Source of the DNA: Pseudomonadota bacterium
GTDB lineage: Bacteria; Verrucomicrobiota; Verrucomicrobiia; Chthoniobacterales; UBA6821
DNA length: 7,192 bases
Direction: 5' to 3'
NCBI GenBank assembly: GCA_009928265.1
Contig: RFPR01000106.1
Span: 1 to 7,192, forward strand
Shown: positions 1 to 4,808 of the stretch, in pieces
How the letters are laid out: each line of letters begins with the position of its first letter
Numbering within the stretch: the stretch's first letter is position 1
Program-made: the position numbers and the translations under genes
Notes under the pieces: model-generated
Told to the model about the DNA's origin: nothing
Seen by the model: only the letters and a program-made list of their open reading frames with translations
Databases searched by the model: none

Positions 1-1
1 C

Positions 2-67
2 TGCCTCTCGGGAGTGACGAATGTGGAAGGCGAAATCCTCTCCGTCCGCCAAGGCGGATCTTACTGA
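2..67 (+). CDS. 3' end of an upstream gene (partial, unknown product)
   Basis: Reading from base 2 gives an open frame of 21 codons that enters from the left edge and stops at TGA 65-67. The peptide ends in GEILSVRQGGSY, an ordinary-looking mix of residues that could be a beta-rich C-terminus. The stop lies 8 bases before the next ATG, the tight spacing typical of phage operons. Frame 3 stops at base 15. Frame 1 stays open into the next gene, so an upstream extension of that gene is the main alternative. The fragment is too short to assign a function. Confidence that it is a real coding end is moderate to low. Confidence 0.4.
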   Translation, partial: CLSGVTNVEGEILSVRQGGSY

Positions 68-75
68 ATAAAAAT

Positions 76-291
76 ATGGAACTCAGGAACTCAGGAAAAG
101 AATCAGATACCCCAAGAACGGATGCAGTGTTTTGGAAATTCCACACCCACGACGATATCGTGGCTCTTGCCCGCGATCTGGAGCGCGAGAACGCCAAACT
201 CCGAGCGCTGGTGGAGCAAGCCGCTGATTGGCTCGATTACATGGGCCGCTCAAAATCCGTCGCGATCCTCCGCGATGCTCTCAGGAACTAA
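76..291 (+). CDS. Small phage-type hypothetical protein with TPRTDA motif and short coiled coil
   Basis: This 71-residue protein has a TPRTDA motif at residues 12-17, followed by an amphipathic charged helix, DIVALARDLERENAKLR (about 27-43), likely a short coiled coil. From memory, small proteins beginning with TPRTDA and followed by a helix of the form A-R-x-L-E-R-E are common unassigned ORFs in phage and prophage accessory regions; their role is not known to me. There is no signal peptide or membrane segment. The ATG at 76 is chosen because no other ATG lies upstream in frame, although the frame stays open to the left edge. No Shine-Dalgarno is visible; the leader is A-rich. Residues 2-7 are encoded by a GGAACTCA tandem repeat, so the extreme N-terminus may be repeat-derived rather than conserved. 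It is probably co-transcribed with the gene at 338. Confidence 0.65.
   Translation: MELRNSGKESDTPRTDAVFWKFHTHDDIVALARDLERENAKLRALVEQAADWLDYMGRSKSVAILRDALRN
78..97 (+). repeat. GGAACTCA tandem repeat (about 2.5 units) at the start of the first small gene
   Basis: Two perfect 8-bp units, GGAACTCA, plus GGAA begin on the G of the ATG of the gene at 76 and encode its residues 2-7. The same 10-mer CTCAGGAACT (82-91) recurs at 280-289, across the end of the same gene. It is one of several unrelated short-unit repeats in this window. Confidence 0.7.
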
Positions 292-308
292 CAGCCTTCA
301 GCCTTCAG
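292..308 (+). repeat. CAGCCTT tandem repeat just after the first small gene
   Basis: Two perfect 7-bp units, CAGCCTT, plus CAG start one base after the stop codon (289-291) of the gene at 76. The unit differs from the 8-bp unit at 78-97. It fills the first part of the 46-bp gap before the gene at 338. Confidence 0.6.
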
Positions 309-337
309 TCTAAAAACCTAATCCAACCCCTAACCAC

Positions 338-670
338 ATGAACCCCATCACCTACCTCCTCCACCGCCTCCGATCCATCTTCAGTCCTTTCTCCTTTCGC
401 CTTCCGCCTTCCGCCTTTGGCTCCCATCGCCTCAGCGATGAGGAGCGCCTCATGGCCTTCTCCGTAGGTCTCGATGATGAGCCGCTCTGGTGGCGAGGGC
501 TCCAGGAGTTACTCGCCGATGCCGAGGCGGATCAGGTTGAGCTTGTGAGCGCGGCAACTGTCGCCGACAAGCCCGGCTTGCTCGCTCATTGTGCGGGAGG
601 TCTTGACATGATCCGCACCGTTCGTCAGGAGTTGGAGCGCAGGCGTCAGGAGTCGATCCGCCAGCGTTAA
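338..670 (+). CDS. Small hypothetical phage protein with repeat-derived N-terminal insert
   Basis: This protein has 110 residues and I do not recognise a family. Residues 1-30 are basic and hydrophobic and include RLPPSAF (21-27), encoded by three CGCCTTY units. The conserved-looking body starts near residue 32 (LSDEERLMAFSVGLDD) and is predicted helical. It has a WW pair at 51-52, a Cys at 85 and a basic C-terminal helix (about 92-110, RQELERRRQ). The charged helix could mediate oligomerisation or nucleic-acid binding, but that is inference. The ATG at 338 has no Shine-Dalgarno; its leader is A/C-rich (CCAACCCCTAACCAC). Another possible start is the ATG at 452, but it would remove the first part of the SDEERLMA segment. 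It sits between two phage genes on the same strand and is probably in the same transcript. Confidence 0.6.
   Translation: MNPITYLLHRLRSIFSPFSFRLPPSAFGSHRLSDEERLMAFSVGLDDEPLWWRGLQELLADAEADQVELVSAATVADKPGLLAHCAGGLDMIRTVRQELERRRQESIRQR
398..418 (+). repeat. CGCCTTY tandem repeat (3 units) inside a coding region
   Basis: CGCCTTC, CGCCTTC and CGCCTTT lie end to end, with the related CTTTCTCCTTT just before (387-397). Three 7-bp units make 21 bp, so the tract stays in frame and encodes RLPPSAF in the gene at 338. The rest of that gene shows no such composition, which suggests the repeat was inserted or expanded within it. Confidence 0.65.
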
Positions 671-680
671 GCCGGATCAT

Positions 681-699
681 TCCCGCAAAGTTCGCGGGA
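681..699 (+). other. Small GC-rich hairpin ahead of the phosphoesterase gene
   Basis: TCCCGC (681-686) can pair with GCGGGA (694-699) around a 7-base loop. It lies in the 51-bp gap between the small gene ending at 670 and the phosphoesterase start at 722. No T-run follows, so it is not a clear terminator. A 6-bp stem can arise by chance in GC-rich DNA. Confidence 0.25.
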
Positions 700-721
700 C
701 GCAGGGACACCAAGGGATATT

Positions 722-1717
722 ATGGGAAAGACCACACGCCCCCCGAGGGCATCCAGCTTGAAACGTGAGATCGAGAGCGCGGCCGCGTCCGCCGAGATCG
801 CCCGGCTCAAGGAACAGCTCCGCGCCAGCGAATCCGCCAAGGCCAAGCTCGCCGCGACACTCGACCGGCATCTTCACACGGCCAAGGCCCGACCCATCCC
901 ACCGGCCAAGCCATCGCGGCGCGGGAAAGAGGACATCGTGCGGGTGATCATTCCCGACACGCACGGGGCCAAGGTGGATAAGGGAGCGCTCGCCGCGTGC
1001 CTCGGCGACGTGAAGGCGCTCGATCCCGATGAGATCATCCTCCTCGGTGATCACGTTGATTGCGGGGGATTCCTGGCCCAGCATCACACGCTCGGCTACG
1101 TTGCCGAGAGCGCCTACACCTACGAAGCTGACATTGCCGCGGCCAATGCCTTCCTCGATGCCCTGCAAGCGGCCGCGCCACGGGCTCGGATTGACTACAT
1201 CGAGGGGAATCACGAGAGAAGGATCGAGACCTGGGCTCTCACGCAGACGCTTCGCAATTCCAAGGACGCCGAGTATCTGAGGCGTGCCTTTGCTCCCGAG
1301 TTCCTGCTCCGGCTACGGGAGCGAGGCATCCCCTACTATCGGCAGGGAGAGTTCTACGACGAGCTCCCGATCCCTGGCACAATCCGCAAAGGGAAATGCT
1401 ACTTCTTCCACGGATCGAGCACGGCCAAGCAGGCCACGACCGTCACGCTCAATAGCTTTGCGGGAAACGTGGTCTTTGGCCACACGCACCGGGAGCAATC
1501 ATCGAGCGCCCGTCCTGTCCATGCAGGACAGATAAAGGCGTGGAATCCAGGCTGCCTCTGCGAGCTGCAACCGCTCTGGCAGCATACCAACCCGACAAGC
1601 TGGACTCATGGATTCGCCGTCCAGCTCGCGGCCAAGAGCGGCGAGTTTCTTCATCTTAATATCCCAATCATCAGCGGCCGCAGCTTGCTTGGCTCGCTCG
1701 CCGGAAAGTTCCAATGA
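722..1717 (+). CDS. Calcineurin-like metallophosphoesterase with N-terminal coiled coil
   Basis: This 331-residue protein has the full motif set of the calcineurin-like phosphoesterase fold (Metallophos, PF00149). In order these are D79-T-H81 (PDTHG), G109-D110-H-V-D113, G162-N-H-E165, a lone H230 in FFHGS, and G253-H-T-H256. In this family these residues bind two metal ions and activate water to cleave phosphomono- or phosphodiesters. All are present, so it is probably active; the substrate (nucleic acid end, nucleotide or protein phosphate) cannot be read from sequence. Residues about 14-48 are Ala/Glu/Lys-rich and predicted coiled coil, followed by a basic Pro-rich linker (55-70). There is no signal peptide, so it should be cytoplasmic. 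The start is supported by AAGGGA (712-717), 4 bases upstream. It overlaps the next gene by ATGA, implying translational coupling. The fold call is firm; the phage role is unknown. Confidence 0.9.
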   Translation: MGKTTRPPRASSLKREIESAAASAEIARLKEQLRASESAKAKLAATLDRHLHTAKARPIPPAKPSRRGKEDIVRVIIPDTHGAKVDKGALAACLGDVKALDPDEIILLGDHVDCGGFLAQHHTLGYVAESAYTYEADIAAANAFLDALQAAAPRARIDYIEGNHERRIETWALTQTLRNSKDAEYLRRAFAPEFLLRLRERGIPYYRQGEFYDELPIPGTIRKGKCYFFHGSSTAKQATTVTLNSFAGNVVFGHTHREQSSSARPVHAGQIKAWNPGCLCELQPLWQHTNPTSWTHGFAVQLAAKSGEFLHLNIPIISGRSLLGSLAGKFQ

Positions 1718-1983
1718 AGCCCCCCGCCCGCTCCAGCATTAGGATCATCAAAACCGACAAGGTTCCTCCTGGGTGGTTCACCAGAGTCGAGCTTCAAAAG
1801 GCTTGGGGAATCTCAGGAGCCCATACGAGGAAAACCATCCAGGAAGCGATCAATGCCGGAATGGCGCAGATGAAAATCTACCGCATCGAGACCAACACAC
1901 GCGGGGTGTATCCGATCCAGCATTACAAATTCAGGAAGAGGAGACAATTTCTCGCCAGCACGTTTCGACGGCTGGCCGCGTGA
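1714..1983 (+). CDS. Small winged-helix-like DNA-binding protein (putative)
   Basis: This basic protein has 89 residues. GWFTRVELQKAWGIS (20-34) followed by HTRKTIQEAINAGM (37-50) reads as a helix-turn-helix with a recognition helix around 36-48. MKIYRIETNTRGVYPIQHYKF (53-73) would be the beta-hairpin wing. The C-terminus is Arg/Lys-rich (74-86). The pattern 'G-W-F-T ... helix-turn-helix ... YPI-x-HY' resembles small phage proteins I recall as unassigned HTH proteins. A regulator or a small-terminase-like DNA binder are both possible, and no terminase large subunit is in view to help decide. The ATG overlaps the phosphoesterase stop (ATGA at 1714-1717), so translation is probably coupled. An inverted repeat 24 bases after its stop could be a terminator or a binding site. 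The gene is well supported; its function is only inferred. Confidence 0.75.
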   Translation: MKPPARSSIRIIKTDKVPPGWFTRVELQKAWGISGAHTRKTIQEAINAGMAQMKIYRIETNTRGVYPIQHYKFRKRRQFLASTFRRLAA

Positions 1984-2006
1984 CCCGCGAGGGTTGCTGC
2001 ATAGGA

Positions 2007-2051
2007 CGGGGGATGTCTAGGAAGCCCGGAATAGGGAACGGACATCCCCCG
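2007..2051 (+). other. Long inverted repeat (11-bp perfect arms, 23-base spacer)
   Basis: CGGGGGATGTC (2007-2017) is perfectly complementary to GACATCCCCCG (2041-2051). It starts 24 bases after the stop of the winged-helix gene, in the 253-bp gap before the head genes. No T-tract follows the 3' arm, so it does not look like a standard intrinsic terminator. It could be an mRNA-end hairpin, a protein-binding palindrome or a structured leader. The repeat is plain in the sequence; its role is not. Confidence 0.6.
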
Positions 2052-2087
2052 CTCCATGTCACCCCATCCCCTTCATTCCTGTGAATC

Positions 2088-2113
2088 ATTTCTCGTGGGA
2101 ACCAGTGAGAAAT
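2088..2113 (+). terminator. Second hairpin in the gap before the head genes (possible weak terminator)
   Basis: ATTTCTC (2088-2094) pairs with GAGAAAT (2107-2113). The stem continues inward through a G-T pair and TGG/CCA (2096-2098 with 2102-2104), leaving a 3-base GAA loop and one bulged G. The following bases (CTTGTTG) are only modestly T-rich. Its position, after the phosphoesterase/winged-helix unit and 123 bases before the scaffold gene, fits a transcription boundary, but the evidence is weak. Confidence 0.35.
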
Positions 2114-2236
2114 CTTGTTGACATCTCCCGAGCCAAGATGGACGTGTGCGATCTATCAGGCGGCAATACCTAGCCCGGCCAGTCTGATCGGAGAGCAGGG
2201 ACAAAAGGGGCTTGTTTCCACTTAGGGGACATACCT

Positions 2237-3292
2237 ATGGCAGCAGAGAACGAGATTAGTCTGACGGACATCGCGGCATTCCTACCGGAGAGCATCCGGG
2301 TCGAATCAGCGAAGCCCGCAACGGAGGAAAAGGAGCCCGAGGCTGAAGAGCCCGAGGGCACCGAGGACTCCGGGAATGATGAATCAGCATCATCCGTGCA
2401 GGAGGAAGCCTCCACGACGGATGAGGAGAACCAAGAGGAAAAGTCCGAGGAGGAGTATTCCGATGAGGAAGATTCAGCCGAGGGAGCCGACGACGCGGAT
2501 GAGGATGAGGAGGACGCAGAGAAGGGCGATGCCCGGTCCCCGAAAGCCGCCAAGCTCCTCAAGCGCATCGACAAGCTGACCGCCAAGAGGCGCGAGGCCG
2601 AGGAAGCGCTGGAGAAGACCCGCGAGGAAGCCGAAAAGCTCAGGACCGAACTGGCCGCCGCCTCCAAGGTGGTGCTTCAGCCAACCCCTGACGACCCGCT
2701 CTCCGATGTCGAGACCATGGAGGAGCTGGACGCCCGGCTCGCCGCCGCCAAGCGCGTGCGGACCTGGGCGCTGACCAACCGCGACGGGGCCACCGTAAAG
2801 GGGGCCGATGGCAATGAGGAATACGTCGATGCGGCCGAGATGGCCCGACACCTTGCAGCCGCCGATGCGATTGTTACCGATCATGCACCGGCTCGCCGGT
2901 CATGGCTGGCGCAGCGTGAGACGAGCGTGGCCGAGGCCCGAGCGGCCTACCCCGCCTTCTTCACGCAGGGCTCCTCGGAGAGCAAGGCGCTCCGCGACAT
3001 CCTCAAGCAGTATCCCGCGCTGGGGAAATACCCCAACGTCGAGCTGATCATCGGCGATGCCCTTGTTGGCCAACAGGCCCGCATGGCACGCCAGGAAGCA
3101 CAGGCAAAGGCGAAAGCCCCAGCCGCCGCTCCCTCCCGGAAAGCGCCGACACCGGCGCCCGAGCCTCCGAAGGTGACAGGCAAATCCAAGATCCCTGCCA
3201 AGACGGCGCGAGAAGCGGCGTCACTCAAGAAAGCTTTGCAGGAGGGAGACCGGGATTCGGTCGCCTCACTCATGGAATCACTCCTCGGATAA
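2237..3292 (+). CDS. Putative head scaffolding protein
   Basis: This 351-residue protein lies directly upstream of the major capsid gene, where phage scaffolds usually lie. Residues about 24-98 are extremely acidic and low-complexity (Glu/Asp/Ser). Residues 103-145 form a charged coiled coil. A more ordered part (about 152-285) includes YPAFFTQGSSESKALRDIL (238-256). The C-terminus (287-330) is Ala/Pro/Lys-rich and basic, then ends in a short helix. An acidic N-terminus, a coiled-coil middle and a basic capsid-binding C-terminus are usual in scaffold proteins that template procapsid assembly and leave before or during DNA packaging. There is no protease motif, so it is not a protease-scaffold fusion. 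AGGGGA (2224-2229), 7 bases before ATG, is one of the few good ribosome-binding sites here. The call rests on composition and position; another virion-assembly role is possible. Confidence 0.72.
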   Translation: MAAENEISLTDIAAFLPESIRVESAKPATEEKEPEAEEPEGTEDSGNDESASSVQEEASTTDEENQEEKSEEEYSDEEDSAEGADDADEDEEDAEKGDARSPKAAKLLKRIDKLTAKRREAEEALEKTREEAEKLRTELAAASKVVLQPTPDDPLSDVETMEELDARLAAAKRVRTWALTNRDGATVKGADGNEEYVDAAEMARHLAAADAIVTDHAPARRSWLAQRETSVAEARAAYPAFFTQGSSESKALRDILKQYPALGKYPNVELIIGDALVGQQARMARQEAQAKAKAPAAAPSRKAPTPAPEPPKVTGKSKIPAKTAREAASLKKALQEGDRDSVASLMESLLG

Positions 3293-3316
3293 CCCGAGAC
3301 AACCCAACCAACTCAC

Positions 3317-4336
3317 ATGCCCCTACTCACCATCAATGACCAGATCAGCAAAGGTCTCCGCGAGGACCTGAGCGATCTCATCGCAGTCGTCGATGCCAAG
3401 TCCAAGCCCCTCCTGGCGCTCGCCAAGAAGGGTGCGGAACTGGTCAACCCCGACGTGTTCTCCTGGCAGGCCGACGGCTACAATGCCCCGTCCTTCGCCG
3501 GAGTCATGAGCGGAGACGACGTTTCCACCTACGACAGCCCGGCCGCCCAGCGTGCCAAGCTCTCCGGCCGCTGCCAGAAGTTCCGCCGCTCCATCATGGT
3601 CGATGACTTCGCCGCCAACATCTCCGATGTCGCCGGTGTCGGCCGCAAGAAGGAGATGGCCCGTGGTGCCGCCAAGAGCATTGAAGAGCTCGGCCGCGAC
3701 ATCGAGGCTGCCTTCTGCTCGGACAGCGACAGCGTTCAGCAGACCGGAGCCAGCACCCCCTACCGCACCCGCGGTCTCGGAAGCTGGATCAGCGCCTCGG
3801 CTCAGACCGATCTCCCCGTCCCGAGCGACTACCGCTCCGTGGCTGGTTCGATCACCACGACCGCGACCGACTCGATCACCGAGGGTTCCATCCAGAATCT
3901 CCTCCAGGCGATCTACGAGCAGACCGGCACGGTCAAGAACCTCGTCCTCCTCTGCGGACCGACCCTGAAGCGCCGCTTCACGGAGTTCACCCGCACGCAG
4001 GCCGGATCGACCAACGTGGCCTTGAACGTCAAGACCTACAGCACCGACGCCGCCGACAAGAAGATCACCGCGACCATCGACATGTTCGAGGGTGACTTCG
4101 GCAGCCTCCAGCTCCTCCCCTCCCTCCTGCTTGCCCAGGACGGACTCGCAGCGGTTCAGAGCCGCCGTGGATACATCCTCGACCCCGAGATGGTCGAGGT
4201 GCGCTACGGCCGCCGTCCCGCCTTCCGCGAGCTGGAGGATCGTGGCGGTGGTCCCCGCGGGATCATCGACGCCATCGCTGGTCTTGTGGTTCACAACCCC
4301 AAGGGCTTCGGCAAGATCGCTTCGACCGCTTCCTAA
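3317..4336 (+). CDS. Major capsid protein, SU10/DUF5309 type
   Basis: This 339-residue protein matches my memory of the SU10-type major head protein family (DUF5309). LREDLSDLIAVVD (14-26) is the N-terminal signature. FRRSIMVDD (89-97) is followed by AGVGRKKEMA (106-115) and the long helix ending RDIEAAF (127-133). Next come RTRGLGSWI (150-158), SITEGSIQNLLQAIY (186-200), LKRRFTEFT (217-225) and FEGDFGSLQLLPS (257-269). The C-terminal strand set ends ILDPEMVEVRYGRRPAFREL (287-306). Such proteins adopt the HK97 fold and form the icosahedral shell. Length is normal for the family. The gene follows the putative scaffold by 24 bp. It has no Shine-Dalgarno; the leader is A/C-rich. Codons are strongly C-ending, as expected for a highly expressed gene. 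A strong hairpin begins 18 bases after its stop. Confidence 0.92.
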   Translation: MPLLTINDQISKGLREDLSDLIAVVDAKSKPLLALAKKGAELVNPDVFSWQADGYNAPSFAGVMSGDDVSTYDSPAAQRAKLSGRCQKFRRSIMVDDFAANISDVAGVGRKKEMARGAAKSIEELGRDIEAAFCSDSDSVQQTGASTPYRTRGLGSWISASAQTDLPVPSDYRSVAGSITTTATDSITEGSIQNLLQAIYEQTGTVKNLVLLCGPTLKRRFTEFTRTQAGSTNVALNVKTYSTDAADKKITATIDMFEGDFGSLQLLPSLLLAQDGLAAVQSRRGYILDPEMVEVRYGRRPAFRELEDRGGGPRGIIDAIAGLVVHNPKGFGKIASTAS

Positions 4337-4354
4337 TTCGGGTGGTTTGACACC

Positions 4355-4384
4355 GGAGGCTCCCCTGTCATGGGGGGAGCCTCC
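4355..4384 (+). terminator. Perfect 11-bp GC-rich hairpin after the capsid gene
   Basis: GGAGGCTCCCC (4355-4365) pairs perfectly with GGGGAGCCTCC (4374-4384) around an 8-base loop. It lies 18 bases after the capsid stop. There is no T-run, so it is not a canonical intrinsic terminator. It could be a partial attenuator or a 3'-end stabiliser that lets capsid mRNA exceed portal mRNA. The loop contains the ATG at 4370, the upstream candidate start of the next gene. The structure is certain; the role is inferred. Confidence 0.6.
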
Positions 4385-4405
4385 CAGCCAGACCATACGC
4401 AGGGA

Positions 4406-4729
4406 ATGATCACTGAGGAAAATATCGGGATCGACGATCCCGAGATGCTCGATCTTATCAAGGATGAGCTCTTTACCGGCTGGCGGGCGAGTGCCGTCAT
4501 GGCCGAGATCAGACAGCGCCGTGTCGCCGAGGCCAATGCCCGGCTGGAGAGCGCCCTCATCGAGGGAATCGGCCAGCACACCATGAGTGTCGATGCCGAT
4601 GCCTATTGGTTCTGGAACTGGAAAGAGCCCGGCTGCTGGCAGGACAAGGGATTCCGTGCCGAGTTCCTCAAGAAAAACCCCCACTGCGCTGCCCCCAAGG
4701 TGGAGAGGAAAATCATGATCACGAGGTGA
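4406..4729 (+). CDS. Conserved-looking small Trp-rich phage protein between capsid and portal
   Basis: This is 107 residues from the ATG at 4406, or 119 from the in-frame ATG at 4370. I prefer 4406 because 4370 lies in the loop of a strong hairpin and adds an uninformative MGGASQPDHTQG. However, the AGGGA at 4401-4405 touches the ATG with no spacing, so the start is uncertain. Residues 1-55 are helical and charged. The C-terminal part, ADAYWFWNWKEPGCWQDKGF (64-83) then AEFLKKNPHC (85-94), has four Trp and two Cys. It resembles a pattern I recall from small phage proteins of the form A-Y-x-x-W ... C-W-x-D-x-x-F-x-x-E-F-L-x-x-N-P. No function is known to me. Its place between the capsid and portal genes suggests a head-assembly or connector-related role, but it may only be carried along. 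Confidence 0.75.
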   Translation: MITEENIGIDDPEMLDLIKDELFTGWRASAVMAEIRQRRVAEANARLESALIEGIGQHTMSVDADAYWFWNWKEPGCWQDKGFRAEFLKKNPHCAAPKVERKIMITR

Positions 4730-4731
4730 TT

Positions 4732-4808
4732 AGTAAAAGGTCAAAAGTAGCAAAGTAAAAAGTCTCCCACCTTCCCACCTTCCCACTTTCGCACTTTCCC
4801 ACCCCTTC
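4732..4808 (+). repeat. Bipartite purine/pyrimidine repeat cassette, copy 1 (before the portal gene)
   Basis: The purine arm is AGTAAAA, GGTCAAA, then the core AGTAGCAAAGT (4746-4756) and AAAAAGT. The pyrimidine arm has 8-bp units: CCCACCTT (4766-4773), CCCACCTT (4774-4781), CCCACTTT (4782-4789), CGCACTTT (4790-4797), then CCCACCCCTTC to 4808. It fills the gap between the stop at 4727-4729 and the portal ATG at 4809, and so forms that gene's whole leader. No Shine-Dalgarno is present. Copy 2 follows the portal gene. Confidence 0.85.

Noticed and set aside
677..1213. 178-codon open frame on the - strand opposite the phosphoesterase gene
   Set aside because: The + strand frame has all the metallophosphoesterase motifs; the - strand product has none and is Gly/Arg/Leu-rich.
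1512..1531. Palindrome CTGTCC-ATGCA-GGACAG
   Set aside because: It lies within the phosphoesterase coding region and has only 6-bp arms; this is expected by chance in GC-rich coding DNA.
1984..2060. tRNA-like or small RNA gene around the inverted repeat
   Set aside because: The arms do not fit a cloverleaf, there is no GTTCRA T-loop sequence, and the loop of 23 bases has no convincing inner stems.
2055..2120. Tiny open frame of 21 codons in the intergenic gap
   Set aside because: It has no ribosome-binding site, no coding-like composition, and overlaps the hairpin at 2088-2113.
2118..2123. TTGACA box in the gap before the scaffold gene
   Set aside because: No TATAAT-like box lies 16-18 bases downstream (GACGTG is there). 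TTGACA also occurs at 603-608 and 4347-4352 without a -10 box, so chance matches are likely.
2170..2667. Ser-rich 165-codon open frame on the - strand
   Set aside because: It is the complement of the Glu/Asp-rich scaffold region, where GAG, GAA and GAT codons read as Ser/Leu-rich protein on the reverse strand.
3323..4684. 453-codon open frame on the - strand opposite the capsid gene
   Set aside because: It mirrors the capsid and small gene, whose + strand frames match known phage protein patterns. GC-rich, C-ending codons on one strand leave long stop-free frames on the other. The translation is Gly/Leu/Asp-rich with no recognisable motif.
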